This document shows, in pieces, positions 1 to 8,290 of a stretch of DNA of 64,000 bases. The translations under genes were made by a program, and so were the position numbers. The DNA comes from Nocardioides sp. Root682 (GTDB lineage: Bacteria; Actinomycetota; Actinomycetes; Propionibacteriales; Nocardioidaceae). The stretch's first letter is position 1. Each line of letters opens with the position of its first letter. The stretch covers positions 1,163,773 through 1,227,772 of the forward strand of contig NZ_LMHJ01000001.1 of assembly GCF_001427795.1 (NCBI RefSeq), in the 5' to 3' direction. The notes beneath the pieces are model-generated. The model was not told the origin of the DNA. It was given only the letters and a program-made list of their open reading frames with translations, and searched no databases.

Positions 1-505
1 GGTGGGAGAGCGTCTCGCACTGCAGCGGGATCAGGACTCCGGTGGCGGCGGTCAGCGCGGCCACGGTGAGCACACCCAGGGAGGGCGGGCAGTCGAGGAG
101 CACCCAGTCGTAGTGGGTACCGGACGCCGCCAGGTCCTCGAGGACGCCGCGCAGGACGTGCTCGCGGCCGGTCCTGGTCAACAGGTCGGCCTCGGCTCGC
201 GCGAGCTCGATGGTCGCCGGCAACAGATCGACACCGTCTTCGGTCGCGATCAGCACGTCAGCGATCGGCGTGCCCTTGGTCAGCACGTGGTGGACCGAGA
301 GGTCGAGGTCCTCGGGGTCGATGCCGAGGGAGAAGGTCAGGCACGCCTGCGGGTCGAGATCGACGAGCAGGACCGACTGCCCGAGCTCGGCCAGGGCAGC
401 ACCCACGGACGCCACACTGGTCGTCTTCGCGACGCCGCCCTTCTGGTTGGCGACGGCCAGAATCGTCGTGCGGGCGCCCTTGTCGATCTTCATCGGCACC
501 ATCAT
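1..505 (-). CDS. ParA/Soj-family ATPase, C-terminus cut by window edge
   Basis: This is the N-terminal 168 codons of a deviant Walker A ATPase of the ParA/MinD superfamily. The P-loop KGGVAKTT lies at residues 22-29, the LLVDLDPQA strand at about 46-54, and the LLDCPPSLG segment further on. ParA proteins bind DNA non-specifically as ATP dimers and position chromosomes, plasmids or other cargo. No parB partner is visible, and the next gene would lie outside the window. Two ATGs are possible, at 505 and 491 (which would begin MKIDKG). The upstream one gives the longer protein, and no clear ribosome site decides between them. Family is certain; the cargo is unknown. Orphan ParA-like proteins next to the condensin genes scpA/scpB are common in actinobacteria, but that cannot be checked here. 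Confidence 0.9.
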   Translation of the reverse strand, partial: MMVPMKIDKGARTTILAVANQKGGVAKTTSVASVGAALAELGQSVLLVDLDPQACLTFSLGIDPEDLDLSVHHVLTKGTPIADVLIATEDGVDLLPATIELARAEADLLTRTGREHVLRGVLEDLAASGTHYDWVLLDCPPSLGVLTVAALTAATGVLIPLQCETLSH

Positions 506-607
506 GCCGGACAAAGGCACGGTGCGGGCGCAGGGGCGGTACGTCGGTTGCGCGTCGGCCGCGCCTCGACTGCGCCTCGACTGCGCCGGGGCTGCTTGAC
601 TACCGGC

Positions 608-1369
608 ATGCCCACCGCACTCATCACCGGCGCGACGGCCGGGATCGGCCTCGAGTTCGCCCGCCAGCTCGCCGCTCGCGGCGACGACCTGATCCTGGTC
701 GCCCGCGACACGACCCGGCTCGACACCGTCGCGAGCGACCTGCGGTCGTCGTACTCCGTCGAGGTGGAGGTGCTCCCCGCCGACCTCACCGACCTCGCCC
801 GGCTCGGCCTCGTCGAGCAGCGGTTGGCCGACCGCGACCGTCCCGTCGACCTGCTGGTCAACAACGCCGGCTTCGGCCTCAAGAACAGCTTCCTCGACAA
901 CCCGATCGACGTGGAGCAGGCCCAGCAGGACGTGCTCGTGCGCGCGGTCCTGCGGCTGACGCACGCGGCTCTGGGCGGCATGGTCGAGCGCGGGCGCGGC
1001 GGCGTCATCAACGTCTCCAGCGTGGCGGCCTTCCTGCCGCGCGGCACCTACAGCGCAGCGAAGGCGTGGGTGAACTCGTTCAGCGCCTGGGCGCATGCCG
1101 AGTACGCCGACCGCGGCGTCACCGTGATGGCCCTGTGCCCGGGATTCGTGAAGACCGAGTTCCACGAGCGCCTCGGCGTCGACCGGGACTCCTCAGCCCC
1201 CAAGGTCCTCTGGCTGGAACCCGACCGCCTGGTCCGCGACGCCCTCGCCGACTTCGACAAGGGCCGCGCGATGTCGATCCCGTCCAAGCGCTACAAGGCG
1301 ATCGTCACCACCACGCGCGTCGTACCCAGGAGCGCCCTGCAACGCCTCCAGGGGCTGGGTCGCAAGTAG
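608..1369 (+). CDS. short-chain dehydrogenase/reductase (SDR)
   Basis: A 253-residue classical SDR that binds NAD(P)H in a Rossmann fold and reduces or oxidises a carbonyl/hydroxyl group. The cofactor motif TGATAGIG is at residues 7-14, NNAG at 85-88, the catalytic serine at 137-138, and the YSAAK catalytic Tyr/Lys at 148/152, all intact. The length is typical. The start is the ATG at 608, two residues ahead of the first strand; the frame stays open far upstream, but that part is not SDR-like. The stop codon TAG overlaps the first base of a 35-bp hairpin repeat. The substrate cannot be inferred from neighbours, because the adjacent genes lie on the other strand. Confidence 0.9.
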   Translation: MPTALITGATAGIGLEFARQLAARGDDLILVARDTTRLDTVASDLRSSYSVEVEVLPADLTDLARLGLVEQRLADRDRPVDLLVNNAGFGLKNSFLDNPIDVEQAQQDVLVRAVLRLTHAALGGMVERGRGGVINVSSVAAFLPRGTYSAAKAWVNSFSAWAHAEYADRGVTVMALCPGFVKTEFHERLGVDRDSSAPKVLWLEPDRLVRDALADFDKGRAMSIPSKRYKAIVTTTRVVPRSALQRLQGLGRK

Positions 1370-1403
1370 GTCTCGAGACGGTCGCAGAGCGACCTCCTCG
1401 ACC
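1369..1403. repeat. 35-bp interspersed hairpin repeat, copy 1
   Basis: One of three related 35-bp elements in the window (others at 37551-37585 and 40284-40318). It holds the palindrome GTCTCGAGAC and then a stem GGTCGC / GCGACC with loop AGA. The other two copies have GGTTGC / GCAACC with loop TGC, so the stem changed on both sides and stayed paired. It lies between convergent genes, 8 bases past the stop of the minus-strand marC-like gene. Confidence 0.75.
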
Positions 1404-1411
1404 GACGAAGC

Positions 1412-2020
1412 TCAGCCTTCGCCGGCGATAAAGGCCCGGACCGCGTCGGCGACGAGCTGCACCGCGATGGCGGAGAGCAGCAGACCCGCGATGCGGGTGA
1501 CGAGAAGGACGCCGCCCTCCCGGATCAGACGCAAGATCGGCAGGGAGTACCGCATCGCGGCCCAGAGCGCGATGTGGACCGCCACGACACCCAGGGCGAC
1601 GGACAGGCCGCTCTTCCAGCTGTCGATGTCGCCGACGAAGAGCATCGTCGCGACGATGGCACCCGGGCCGGCGAGCAGTGGTGTGCCGAGCGGTACGAGC
1701 GCGACGTTGGTGTCGCCACTGGCGGTCTGCTCCTTCTCGTTGCCGGTCAGCAGCTCGAGCGCGACGAGCAGGAGCAGCAGGCCGCCGGCGCACTGCAGGG
1801 CGGGGAGCGAGATGTGCAGGTAGTTCAGGATCTGCTGGCCGAAGAACGCGAACAGCGTGATCACGAAGAACGACACCGCGACCGCCTGCCAGGCGAGCCG
1901 CTTCGCGCTCGAATGACTCCGGCCGGCCGTCAGCGACAGGAAGATCGGCACGGTCCCGACGGGGTCCATGATCACGAACAGCGTCACGAACACCTCGACG
2001 AGCAGGACGTATTCGAGCAT
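1412..2020 (-). CDS. MarC family integral membrane protein
   Basis: A 202-residue membrane protein of the MarC/UPF0056 family with about six hydrophobic segments. The N-terminal segment FVIMDPVGTVPIFLSL is the family hallmark, and the second half carries the related LVPLGTPLLAGPGAI. Homologues were once thought to be antibiotic or amino-acid exporters, but the function of the family is not established. The ATG at 2020 overlaps the stop of the upstream PHP gene (ATGA), so the two are co-transcribed and probably translationally coupled. An in-frame extension upstream (to 2113) lies inside the PHP gene and is rejected. Confidence 0.88.
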   Translation of the reverse strand: MLEYVLLVEVFVTLFVIMDPVGTVPIFLSLTAGRSHSSAKRLAWQAVAVSFFVITLFAFFGQQILNYLHISLPALQCAGGLLLLLVALELLTGNEKEQTASGDTNVALVPLGTPLLAGPGAIVATMLFVGDIDSWKSGLSVALGVVAVHIALWAAMRYSLPILRLIREGGVLLVTRIAGLLLSAIAVQLVADAVRAFIAGEG

Positions 2021-2889
2021 CAGCGCACCTCTCCGATCAGGGTCGTCGGGGAGCCGAGCGCCGCGGCCCGGTCGACGATCCGCTGCAGCTGGTCGGGAGC
2101 GGTGGTCTCGCATCCGAGGTCGTGACCGACCTTGCCCTCCCCGTGGTGGTCACTGGCGCCGGTGACGATCAGGTCGAGGCGATCCGCGATCCGTCGCAGT
2201 CCGTCACGCGCGTGCGCGTCGTGGTCGAGGTGGTTGACCTCGATCCCGGCCAGCCCCGCCTCCTTGAGGACGACGAAGGCCGCTTCATCGAGTGCCCCGG
2301 CCGAGCCGCGTCCCCACGGGTGGGCCACCACTGCGACGCCGCGGGCGCCGTGCACCAGGGCGATCATGTCGACCAGGTCGGGCGCGTACCGGTCGACGTA
2401 CGCGGGGCCGCCGTCAGTGAGATAGCCCGCGAAGGCCTCGTCGCGGTCGGCCACGACACCGAGGCGCACGAGCAGGTCGGCGATGTGGGGGCGGCCGGTG
2501 ACCTCGTTGCCGCCGGAGACCTCGGCGAGCGCCTCCTCGGTGGCCGGGATACCGAGGTCGCGGAGCCGGGCCAGCATCGCGGGAACCCGCTGCTCACGGC
2601 CCTCGACGATCCGGTCGAGCTCGGCCTGCAGGGCGGCGTCGTCGGCGTCGGGAAGGTAGGCGAGCAGGTGGACGGCGACGCCCCGGAAGCAGGTGCTGAT
2701 CTCGATGCCGCGGACCAGCGCGACACCGGACTCCTCGGCTGCCGCGGCGGCCTCGTCCCAGCCCGCCATCGTGTCGTGGTCGGTCAGCGCGACGACGTGC
2801 AGCCCGGCGGCCGCAGCGGCACGCACCAGGTCGGCGGGCGACTCGGTGCCGTCGCTCACGCGCGAGTGGGTGTGCAGATCGATCGTCAC
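2020..2889 (-). CDS. PHP-domain metal-dependent phosphoesterase
   Basis: A 289-residue PHP-superfamily protein. The metal ligands are visible as HTHS at residues 6-9 and DHD at 37-39, with later His/Asp motifs (VVAHPWG and GASDHHGEG). Relatives such as YciV/TrpH hydrolyse 3',5'-nucleoside bisphosphates or short 5'-phosphorylated RNA/DNA; that activity is likely but not shown by sequence alone. The start is GTG at 2889, supported by a -10 hexamer TAGCCT ending six bases before it, so the message is probably leaderless. It heads a two-gene operon with the MarC-like gene. Confidence 0.9.
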   Translation of the reverse strand: MTIDLHTHSRVSDGTESPADLVRAAAAAGLHVVALTDHDTMAGWDEAAAAAEESGVALVRGIEISTCFRGVAVHLLAYLPDADDAALQAELDRIVEGREQRVPAMLARLRDLGIPATEEALAEVSGGNEVTGRPHIADLLVRLGVVADRDEAFAGYLTDGGPAYVDRYAPDLVDMIALVHGARGVAVVAHPWGRGSAGALDEAAFVVLKEAGLAGIEVNHLDHDAHARDGLRRIADRLDLIVTGASDHHGEGKVGHDLGCETTAPDQLQRIVDRAAALGSPTTLIGEVR

Positions 2890-2895
2890 TGGAGA

Positions 2896-2901
2896 AGGCT
2901 A
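2896..2901 (-). promoter_or_regulatory. -10 hexamer of leaderless PHP/marC promoter
   Basis: TAGCCT read on the minus strand ends 6 bases before the GTG at 2889. This spacing puts transcription start at the start codon. Confidence 0.6.
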
Positions 2902-2947
2902 GTGCCGGGGATTGTCAGACAACGATCCCAGGACAGTGTCGGTTCGG

Positions 2948-3637
2948 TCACCACGCGGGTGGCGCGCCACCGAAGGGCAGGGCGACCAATTGCGGGCCCG
3001 TCGCCGAGACGTCGCGCAGGATCCAGTCGTCGCGCAGCAGCAGGATCGCGGAGGCGGGTCGCAGCACCAGCCACAGCCAGCGGCCGGCTGCCTCACCGGC
3101 GACGACCGACCGGTCCCACTCCCCCGGTGCGGAGCTGATCGACACCGACCACAGGCCCACCGGGTGCTGGTCGACACGCACCCGCACGGGCGGCGGACCG
3201 TCGCCGATCTCGAGCCCGGGGTCGAGCCGTTCGGCCTCGCCGTTGCCCGACAGGCCAGCGACTCGAGCACCGAAGCCGGTGCCGGGCTCCTCGCTGATCA
3301 CCATCACGTCGACCGGGCCGTCGAGCTGGCTCGCCCCCGACACACAGGTCAGCGTCGCGGACGCCGGACCGTGAGCGGGCCCGACGGCGGCGAAGTCGCT
3401 GACCGACCACCCGGGCCCGAGGGGCCAGGGCAGGTACGTCGGGAACGCTCCGACACGACGCAGGTGCCCCGCGAAGGCTTCGTACGACGGCGTCTGGGGC
3501 CGCCACAACGGCTGGACGACCCCGTGCTCGGGACACGACCAGGTCCCGTCGCCGACCTCCGCGACGGGCGCGGGACAGCGTGGGCACTCCACCCGCACCT
3601 CTGCGCCCGCCCCCGGGCCGGGCTCAACGCTCGACAT
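2948..3637 (-). CDS. DUF6758 family protein with zinc-ribbon start
   Basis: A 229-residue soluble protein that I place in the actinobacterial DUF6758 family from its opening: two CxxC/CPxH-type clusters (CPRC, then SCPEHG within the first 35 residues) and the phrase YLPWPLGPGW near residue 70. The cysteines look like a small zinc ribbon. The rest is a beta-rich domain with no catalytic motif I recognise. The start at 3637 is chosen because the frame upstream runs into the histidine phosphatase gene. That gene ends 32 bases upstream on the same strand, so the two may be one unit. Function unknown. Confidence 0.75.
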   Translation of the reverse strand: MSSVEPGPGAGAEVRVECPRCPAPVAEVGDGTWSCPEHGVVQPLWRPQTPSYEAFAGHLRRVGAFPTYLPWPLGPGWSVSDFAAVGPAHGPASATLTCVSGASQLDGPVDVMVISEEPGTGFGARVAGLSGNGEAERLDPGLEIGDGPPPVRVRVDQHPVGLWSVSISSAPGEWDRSVVAGEAAGRWLWLVLRPASAILLLRDDWILRDVSATGPQLVALPFGGAPPAW

Positions 3638-3669
3638 GGACGCAACCGTCCTGCGCCACGGCGCGGGAG

Positions 3670-4230
3670 TCAAGCATTCCAGCGCAACAGGACCGGCGTT
3701 TCGCGCTCGTGGCCCAGCTCCGAGACGGTGGCGGTGTCGAGGCGGAACAGTCGACCGTCGCTGGCGGTGAGGCCGATCCACCGGGCCGCCAGCGCCCGGA
3801 GCGACTGGCCATGGGCGAACAGCAGCACCGGACCGGACGCTGCACGGATCCGCTCGATCACACGATCACAGCGCGCAGCGACGTCGGCCGCGCTCTCGCC
3901 GCCGGGACAGCCGTGCGTCCACACGGTCCAGCCCGGCACCTCCTCGCGGATCTCCGGCGTGGTCCGGCCCTCGTACTCGCCGTACCCCCACTCGACGAGG
4001 TCGGCACACACCTCGGCGTCGCCGAACCCGGCGATTTCCGCCGTACGACGGGCGCGCTGCATCGGGCTGGTCAGGACCTCGGCGAACTCCACGTCTGCGA
4101 GCCGCGGCGCCAGCAGGCGGGCACCCTCCTCCCCCGCAGGCAGGAGGGGCAGGTCGGTCGACGAGGTGTGCTTGCCGGACTCGCTCCATTCGGTTGCTCC
4201 GTGACGGACGAGGTACGCGGAGTCGGCCAT
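3670..4230 (-). CDS. histidine phosphatase family protein
   Basis: A 186-residue member of the histidine phosphatase (phosphoglycerate mutase-like) superfamily. The phospho-accepting RHG is at residues 9-11 (YLVRHGATEW), and the second catalytic histidine is in LLFAHGQSLR near the C-terminus. Such proteins dephosphorylate sugar phosphates, nucleotides or cofactors; the substrate is not evident here. The ATG at 4230 has a CAGGAT element six bases ahead of it, arranged as a mirror image of the one for the divergent MFS gene. Confidence 0.9.
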   Translation of the reverse strand: MADSAYLVRHGATEWSESGKHTSSTDLPLLPAGEEGARLLAPRLADVEFAEVLTSPMQRARRTAEIAGFGDAEVCADLVEWGYGEYEGRTTPEIREEVPGWTVWTHGCPGGESAADVAARCDRVIERIRAASGPVLLFAHGQSLRALAARWIGLTASDGRLFRLDTATVSELGHERETPVLLRWNA

Positions 4231-4236
4231 GGCGAC

Positions 4237-4269
4237 ATCCTGCCAGCGTGGCGACGGTGGTGGCAGGAT
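4237..4269. promoter_or_regulatory. mirror-image divergent promoter, histidine phosphatase / MFS
   Basis: The inverted repeat ATCCTGCC (4237-4244) and GGCAGGAT (4262-4269) sits between the two divergent genes. On each strand CAGGAT ends exactly six bases before the ATG. This is the leaderless spacing used elsewhere in the window, but with C instead of T at the first -10 position. The repeat could equally be an operator read by one symmetrical regulator. Confidence 0.45.
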
Positions 4270-4275
4270 CCGACC

Positions 4276-5508
4276 ATGGTTCCCCCCGACCAGCGTCGTC
4301 TGGCCCGCCACCGGATCGCCGTCGCAGGGGCCTTCGCCACTCAGGGCTTCGTCTTCATCGGGCTGACCACCCGGCTGCCCGACATCAAGGACCGGTGGGA
4401 CCTCACCGAGCTCAGTGTCTCCGGCGTGCTGCTGGGGATCGTGCTGCTCGCCGGCGCCGGATCGGTCCTCGCCGAGAAGCTGTCGGCGAGCAGGTCCAGT
4501 GCCTCACTGCTGAGGGCCGGGTTGGTCCTGATCGCCGTCGGTGCCGGCCTGATGCTGGCGTCGCCGATCTGGCTCGGCTACCTCGCAGGCGTCGCTGTGT
4601 ACGGCGTCGGGCTGGGCATCGTCGACGCCACCACCAACATGCAGGCGGTTGCCCTCGAGCACCGGTACGGGCGGCCGATCCTGCCGAGCTTCCACGGCGG
4701 CTGGACCTTCGGCGGCCTGCTGGGAGCCGCGGCCACCCTCGCCACCGCGCACCTCGACCTCAGCTGGGCGGCAGTCGTCGCCGTCGTACCCCTCCTGATG
4801 GCGACGGGTGCGTTCCTGCCGCGCGAGGCAACCGTCGCCGAGGACCACGCGGACCCGGCGGCCGCGACGCTCGACATCCCGTGGCGCCCGATCCTGATGG
4901 TCGGGCTCGGCATGGTCGTGTTCTACATGGTCGACACCGCCGCCCAGACCTGGGGCGCGGTGTACGTCGACGAGGTGCTCGACGCACCGTCGCGCTGGGT
5001 CGCGCTGGCGACACTCCCCTACCTGTTCGCCAGCCTGGTGGTGCGACTGGCGGGCGACCGCCTCGTCCAGCAGTACGGCGCCCCGCCGGTGTTGCGCGTC
5101 GGTGCCGTCGTCGCGTGCGCCGGACTCGCGGTGGTGACGTTCGCGCCGACGTGGCCCATCGCCGTCCTGGGCTTCACCCTGGTCGGCACCGGCATCTCGG
5201 TCGTGGCGCCGCTGAGCTTCTCAGCGGCAGCGCGACTGGCGGGCGGCTCCACCGAGCGCGTCGACGCGGTGATCGCCCGGTTCAACCAGTTCAACTACGT
5301 CGGCGGCCTGCTCGGCGCCGTGCTCACCGGTGTGGTGGGTCAGGACCAGCTGCGCTTCGGCTTCGTCGTACCCATGGTCCTGGTGCTGACGCTGATCCCG
5401 CTCGCGCGCTGGTTCGGGTCGACCGAGCGGGGTGAGGTCAGCCGCGCGATCCCGGCCGGCACACCCGGCACTCCACCAGATGGGCGTTCGTCTCCCCGAC
5501 CGGAGTGA
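4276..5508 (+). CDS. MFS transporter, about 12 TM
   Basis: A 410-residue major facilitator superfamily protein with about twelve hydrophobic segments. It has a conserved early loop (FIGLTTRLPDIKDRW), a central polar loop near residues 185-200, and a C-terminal cytoplasmic tail rich in Pro/Gly/Arg. It resembles the sugar/drug exporter group with fucose-permease-like topology, but the cargo cannot be named. The start ATG at 4276 is the first in frame after the divergent promoter. The 3' end overlaps the convergent gene 5438-5992 by 71 bases, so both messages would be antisense to each other at their tails. Confidence 0.88.
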   Translation: MVPPDQRRLARHRIAVAGAFATQGFVFIGLTTRLPDIKDRWDLTELSVSGVLLGIVLLAGAGSVLAEKLSASRSSASLLRAGLVLIAVGAGLMLASPIWLGYLAGVAVYGVGLGIVDATTNMQAVALEHRYGRPILPSFHGGWTFGGLLGAAATLATAHLDLSWAAVVAVVPLLMATGAFLPREATVAEDHADPAAATLDIPWRPILMVGLGMVVFYMVDTAAQTWGAVYVDEVLDAPSRWVALATLPYLFASLVVRLAGDRLVQQYGAPPVLRVGAVVACAGLAVVTFAPTWPIAVLGFTLVGTGISVVAPLSFSAAARLAGGSTERVDAVIARFNQFNYVGGLLGAVLTGVVGQDQLRFGFVVPMVLVLTLIPLARWFGSTERGEVSRAIPAGTPGTPPDGRSSPRPE

Positions 5509-5992
5509 GGTCGTCGCGGTGGGCGACGAGCGAGCAGTCCCGGCGGTGCATCGTGGTCCCGTTGCCGGCGACGACGGGGATGGCGCCGAGGTCGGCTCCG
5601 CGCTCACCGCCGACGGCGTTGGCGGTGCTGGCGGTGACCTCGGCGAGCAGGAGCAGCGTGTCGGCCAGCCGCTTCGTGGACTCGCGACCGTCAGCTGCGA
5701 TCCGTGCGAGCCAGGCACCGAAGTACAGGAAGCCGCCGACGAAGGTCAGCCCGAGGCCGAGCAGGCCGCCGGAGACCAGGTAGGACAGTTGGTCGTACTC
5801 GTACGGCGTGTTCGCGGCGCCGTACCAACCGAGCACGATCACCACCAGCCCGAGGGGCAGCATGATCGCGCCGGCCCAGAACAGGACCACCTGGAGCAGT
5901 GCGGCGTGGTCGCCCTTCAGCGGGGCGATGCCGGAGCGTGAGGACTCTCCAGCCCGGGGAAGTGCGGTCGCGGAACGGGGCACGGTGGTCAT
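5438..5992 (-). CDS. two-TM membrane protein with C-terminal HxxxC...CxxC motif
   Basis: A 184-residue protein, unidentified. Two membrane segments (about residues 32-55 and 70-95) are followed by a helical stretch and a C-terminal tail with the pattern HRRDCSLV, then about 19 residues, then ECRVC. One histidine plus three cysteines could bind a metal ion, in a layout like the Ada or small zinc-ribbon folds (my inference). The ATG at 5992 lies 4 bases past the stop of the 525-residue surface protein, so this is the last gene of the LIV-type transporter operon. Its tail is antisense to the end of the MFS gene. Confidence 0.7.
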   Translation of the reverse strand: MTTVPRSATALPRAGESSRSGIAPLKGDHAALLQVVLFWAGAIMLPLGLVVIVLGWYGAANTPYEYDQLSYLVSGGLLGLGLTFVGGFLYFGAWLARIAADGRESTKRLADTLLLLAEVTASTANAVGGERGADLGAIPVVAGNGTTMHRRDCSLVAHRDDLTPVGETNAHLVECRVCRPGSRG

Positions 5993-5996
5993 CGGG

Positions 5997-7574
5997 TCAC
6001 GCCTTTCGGAGGTCGGGAAGGCCGCTTTCGAGGCCGTGGGGGCAGGGGGCGCCCGCGCCGAGAGCAGCGGCGCCGAGCCGGCGGAACCAGCTGCCGGCGA
6101 CGGCGGCCACCACGAACGCGGCGAGCAGGAACATTCCCGGGATCGAGAACAGGTCGGGCAGGCCGGCGCTGGCCGGGGCCGCGTCCACCAGGTCAGCGAC
6201 CGGTGCACCGCCCGCGCCGGGCGCCGCGTTGACCGGCGCCGGAGCGCCGACTGCAGCCGGCGGTACGCCGACCGCGCCGGCCACCGGCGCCGCGGGTGCA
6301 CCCGCAGCGGCCGGCGGCGCGATCGGGCTGGCCGGGGCGATCACGATGGGCGGCACCGTGTCGACGGTCGCCGACGCGACGCCAAGGGTGATCACGACCT
6401 TCGGGGCAAGGCTCGAGAGGCCGGCCACGACTCCCTTGAGGGGTCCGGCCTGGGCCGGAATCAGCTCGGCGAGGACACCTGCCGGGATCGCGCGCAGGAC
6501 GGGCGCGAGGACCTTGGTGTCGATCGTGATGCGCAGCGCCTGCGAGAGGCTCGTCGCGAGGTCACCCTCGACGGTACGCACCTGCTTCGGGACCTCGATG
6601 CTGATGCCGAGCTGCTTGAGCGCGTCAGCGGGGAGGTCGTCCAGGCCCGGGATCGGCGAGGTCGAACCAGCTGCCTCGATGCCGTCGGGGCCGATCGAGA
6701 ACGCCTGGCCGGCCACGGACATCGTTCCGAACTTGGCGGTGCCGGTGGCCGTGCCCTTGGCCCCGTCGGTCGTCGCACGGGCGGACGTCTCCAGGCCACC
6801 CATCGTGACGAGACCGCCGAGCAGCCGGATCTCACCGAGGACGGCGCGCGAAGCGGTCACCACGGGGCCCTTGCTGGCGTCCATCCGGCTGACCGACACG
6901 TAGCCGTCGACGTCGACGAGCAGCGCCAGCGGATTCGCGGGAGCGGACGTCCTGCTCACGCCGGTCGAGCCACCACCGAGGAGCTTCTGGAGCTGCTCGG
7001 TCAGCTGCGAGAGCGGATTGGCGGCGCCGCCGCTCGTCTCGGCACCGTCGTCCGGCCCGAGCACTGCCCCGTCCGGGGAGAACCCGGTCTCGGCAATGGC
7101 GGTCTTGTCGCCGGAGGTGGTCTGCTGGATCGATCCGGGGATCTTGTTGTCCGTCTGCGTGGTCTGGTCGCCGGGGTACTGCGAGTTGACCTGGACCGGG
7201 TAGCCGTTCGCCGTCAGCGGGGTCGAGGGCAGGCCGAGCTGCTCGGCGAAGGTCTTGAGACCCTCACCGACCGGGTCGCCGGGCCAGAACAGGCTCGAAC
7301 GGCCCGAGGACGAGCTCGAGTCGGCCTGCACCGAGCTGTAGCCCATGTCGAACTCCACCTGGGCGATGCCTGCGTCGACGGGGATCGGGATGCTGGGTTC
7401 GAACACCTCGATCCGCACGGGGCTGGACCACGCGCCGGCAGTGAAACCGCCGTACTCGGCCACAACCGTGGCGCCTGCTGCAGGAGAAACTGCTCCGGTC
7501 GTCAGCGGCATCATCGACGCGAGCACACCCCCGGCCACCAGCAGCCGGGTGTTGCGACGTGTGTCGTGGTTCAT
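5997..7574 (-). CDS. secreted, C-terminally anchored surface protein of unknown function
   Basis: A 525-residue exported protein. A signal peptide (about residues 1-36, with AGAT at its end) leads into a Ser/Gly/beta-rich domain, a Pro/Ala-rich stretch near 410-470, one hydrophobic segment (GMFLLAAFVVAAVAG) at about 480-500, and a short basic tail. It is therefore probably anchored in the membrane and facing out. I find no enzyme motif and no LPXTG signal. The ATG at 7574 overlaps the stop of the ABC ATPase gene (ATGA), so it is made together with the LIV-type importer and may be an accessory binding or cell-wall channel component. That role is inference from context only. Confidence 0.75.
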   Translation of the reverse strand: MNHDTRRNTRLLVAGGVLASMMPLTTGAVSPAAGATVVAEYGGFTAGAWSSPVRIEVFEPSIPIPVDAGIAQVEFDMGYSSVQADSSSSSGRSSLFWPGDPVGEGLKTFAEQLGLPSTPLTANGYPVQVNSQYPGDQTTQTDNKIPGSIQQTTSGDKTAIAETGFSPDGAVLGPDDGAETSGGAANPLSQLTEQLQKLLGGGSTGVSRTSAPANPLALLVDVDGYVSVSRMDASKGPVVTASRAVLGEIRLLGGLVTMGGLETSARATTDGAKGTATGTAKFGTMSVAGQAFSIGPDGIEAAGSTSPIPGLDDLPADALKQLGISIEVPKQVRTVEGDLATSLSQALRITIDTKVLAPVLRAIPAGVLAELIPAQAGPLKGVVAGLSSLAPKVVITLGVASATVDTVPPIVIAPASPIAPPAAAGAPAAPVAGAVGVPPAAVGAPAPVNAAPGAGGAPVADLVDAAPASAGLPDLFSIPGMFLLAAFVVAAVAGSWFRRLGAAALGAGAPCPHGLESGLPDLRKA

Positions 7575-8290
7575 GCGGCACCTCCCAGGATGACGTCGGC
7601 CATGGTGTCGAGGATCTCGCCCGGTTCGCCGGTGGCCACGATCCGGCCACCGCTCATCACCGCGGCGTAGTCGGACACCCGGAGCGCGGTTCGGGCGAAC
7701 TGTTCGATGCACAGGATCGAGACGCCGGACTCAGCGATGCGGGCGACCGTGTCGTAGAGCTCGTCGACGATCAGCGGCGCCAGGCCCATCGACAGCTCGT
7801 CGAGCAGCAGCAGGGCCGGGTCGGACGCGAGCGCGCGGGACATGGCGAGCATCTGCTGCTCGCCGCCCGACATCGTTCCGGCCAGCTGGTGGCGGCGCTC
7901 GTGCAGGCGCGGGAAGTAGTTGTAGGCGGTCTCCAGGATGGCGCCCTTCGCCACCCCGGCATACGACATCAGGACGAGGTTCTCCTCGACCGTCAGGTTC
8001 GGGAAGACCGACCGGCCCTCCGGGACGGTGCACAGCCCGACCCGGGCCAGGTCCTCGGAGCCGGTGCCCTTGCCGCCGCCCTTCACGTGGACGCCGGCGA
8101 GGTGGATGTCGCCCGAGGTGGCCTGCTTCTGCCCGCTGATCACCTTCACCAACGTGGACTTCCCGGCTCCGTTGGGACCGAGCAACGCCATCACGGCACC
8201 CCTGGGCACCGACAGGTTCACGCCGCGCAGCACCTCGATCCGCCCGTAGGCGGCGTGCAGGTCGACGACGTCGAGGATCGGGACGCTCAT
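7571..8290 (-). CDS. LIV-type ABC transporter ATP-binding protein (LivF-like)
   Basis: A 239-residue ABC ATPase with Walker A GPNGAGKST at about residues 36-44, the signature MSGGEQQ, and Walker B LLLLDELS with the Met-Gly-Leu-Ala-Pro sequence that is typical of LivF proteins. It would power the fused LivHM permease as a heterodimer with the LivG-like protein. Both ends overlap neighbours by four bases (ATGA with the gene before and after). A start further upstream (8464) would lie inside the livG-like gene and is rejected. Confidence 0.9.
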   Translation of the reverse strand: MSVPILDVVDLHAAYGRIEVLRGVNLSVPRGAVMALLGPNGAGKSTLVKVISGQKQATSGDIHLAGVHVKGGGKGTGSEDLARVGLCTVPEGRSVFPNLTVEENLVLMSYAGVAKGAILETAYNYFPRLHERRHQLAGTMSGGEQQMLAMSRALASDPALLLLDELSMGLAPLIVDELYDTVARIAESGVSILCIEQFARTALRVSDYAAVMSGGRIVATGEPGEILDTMADVILGGAA

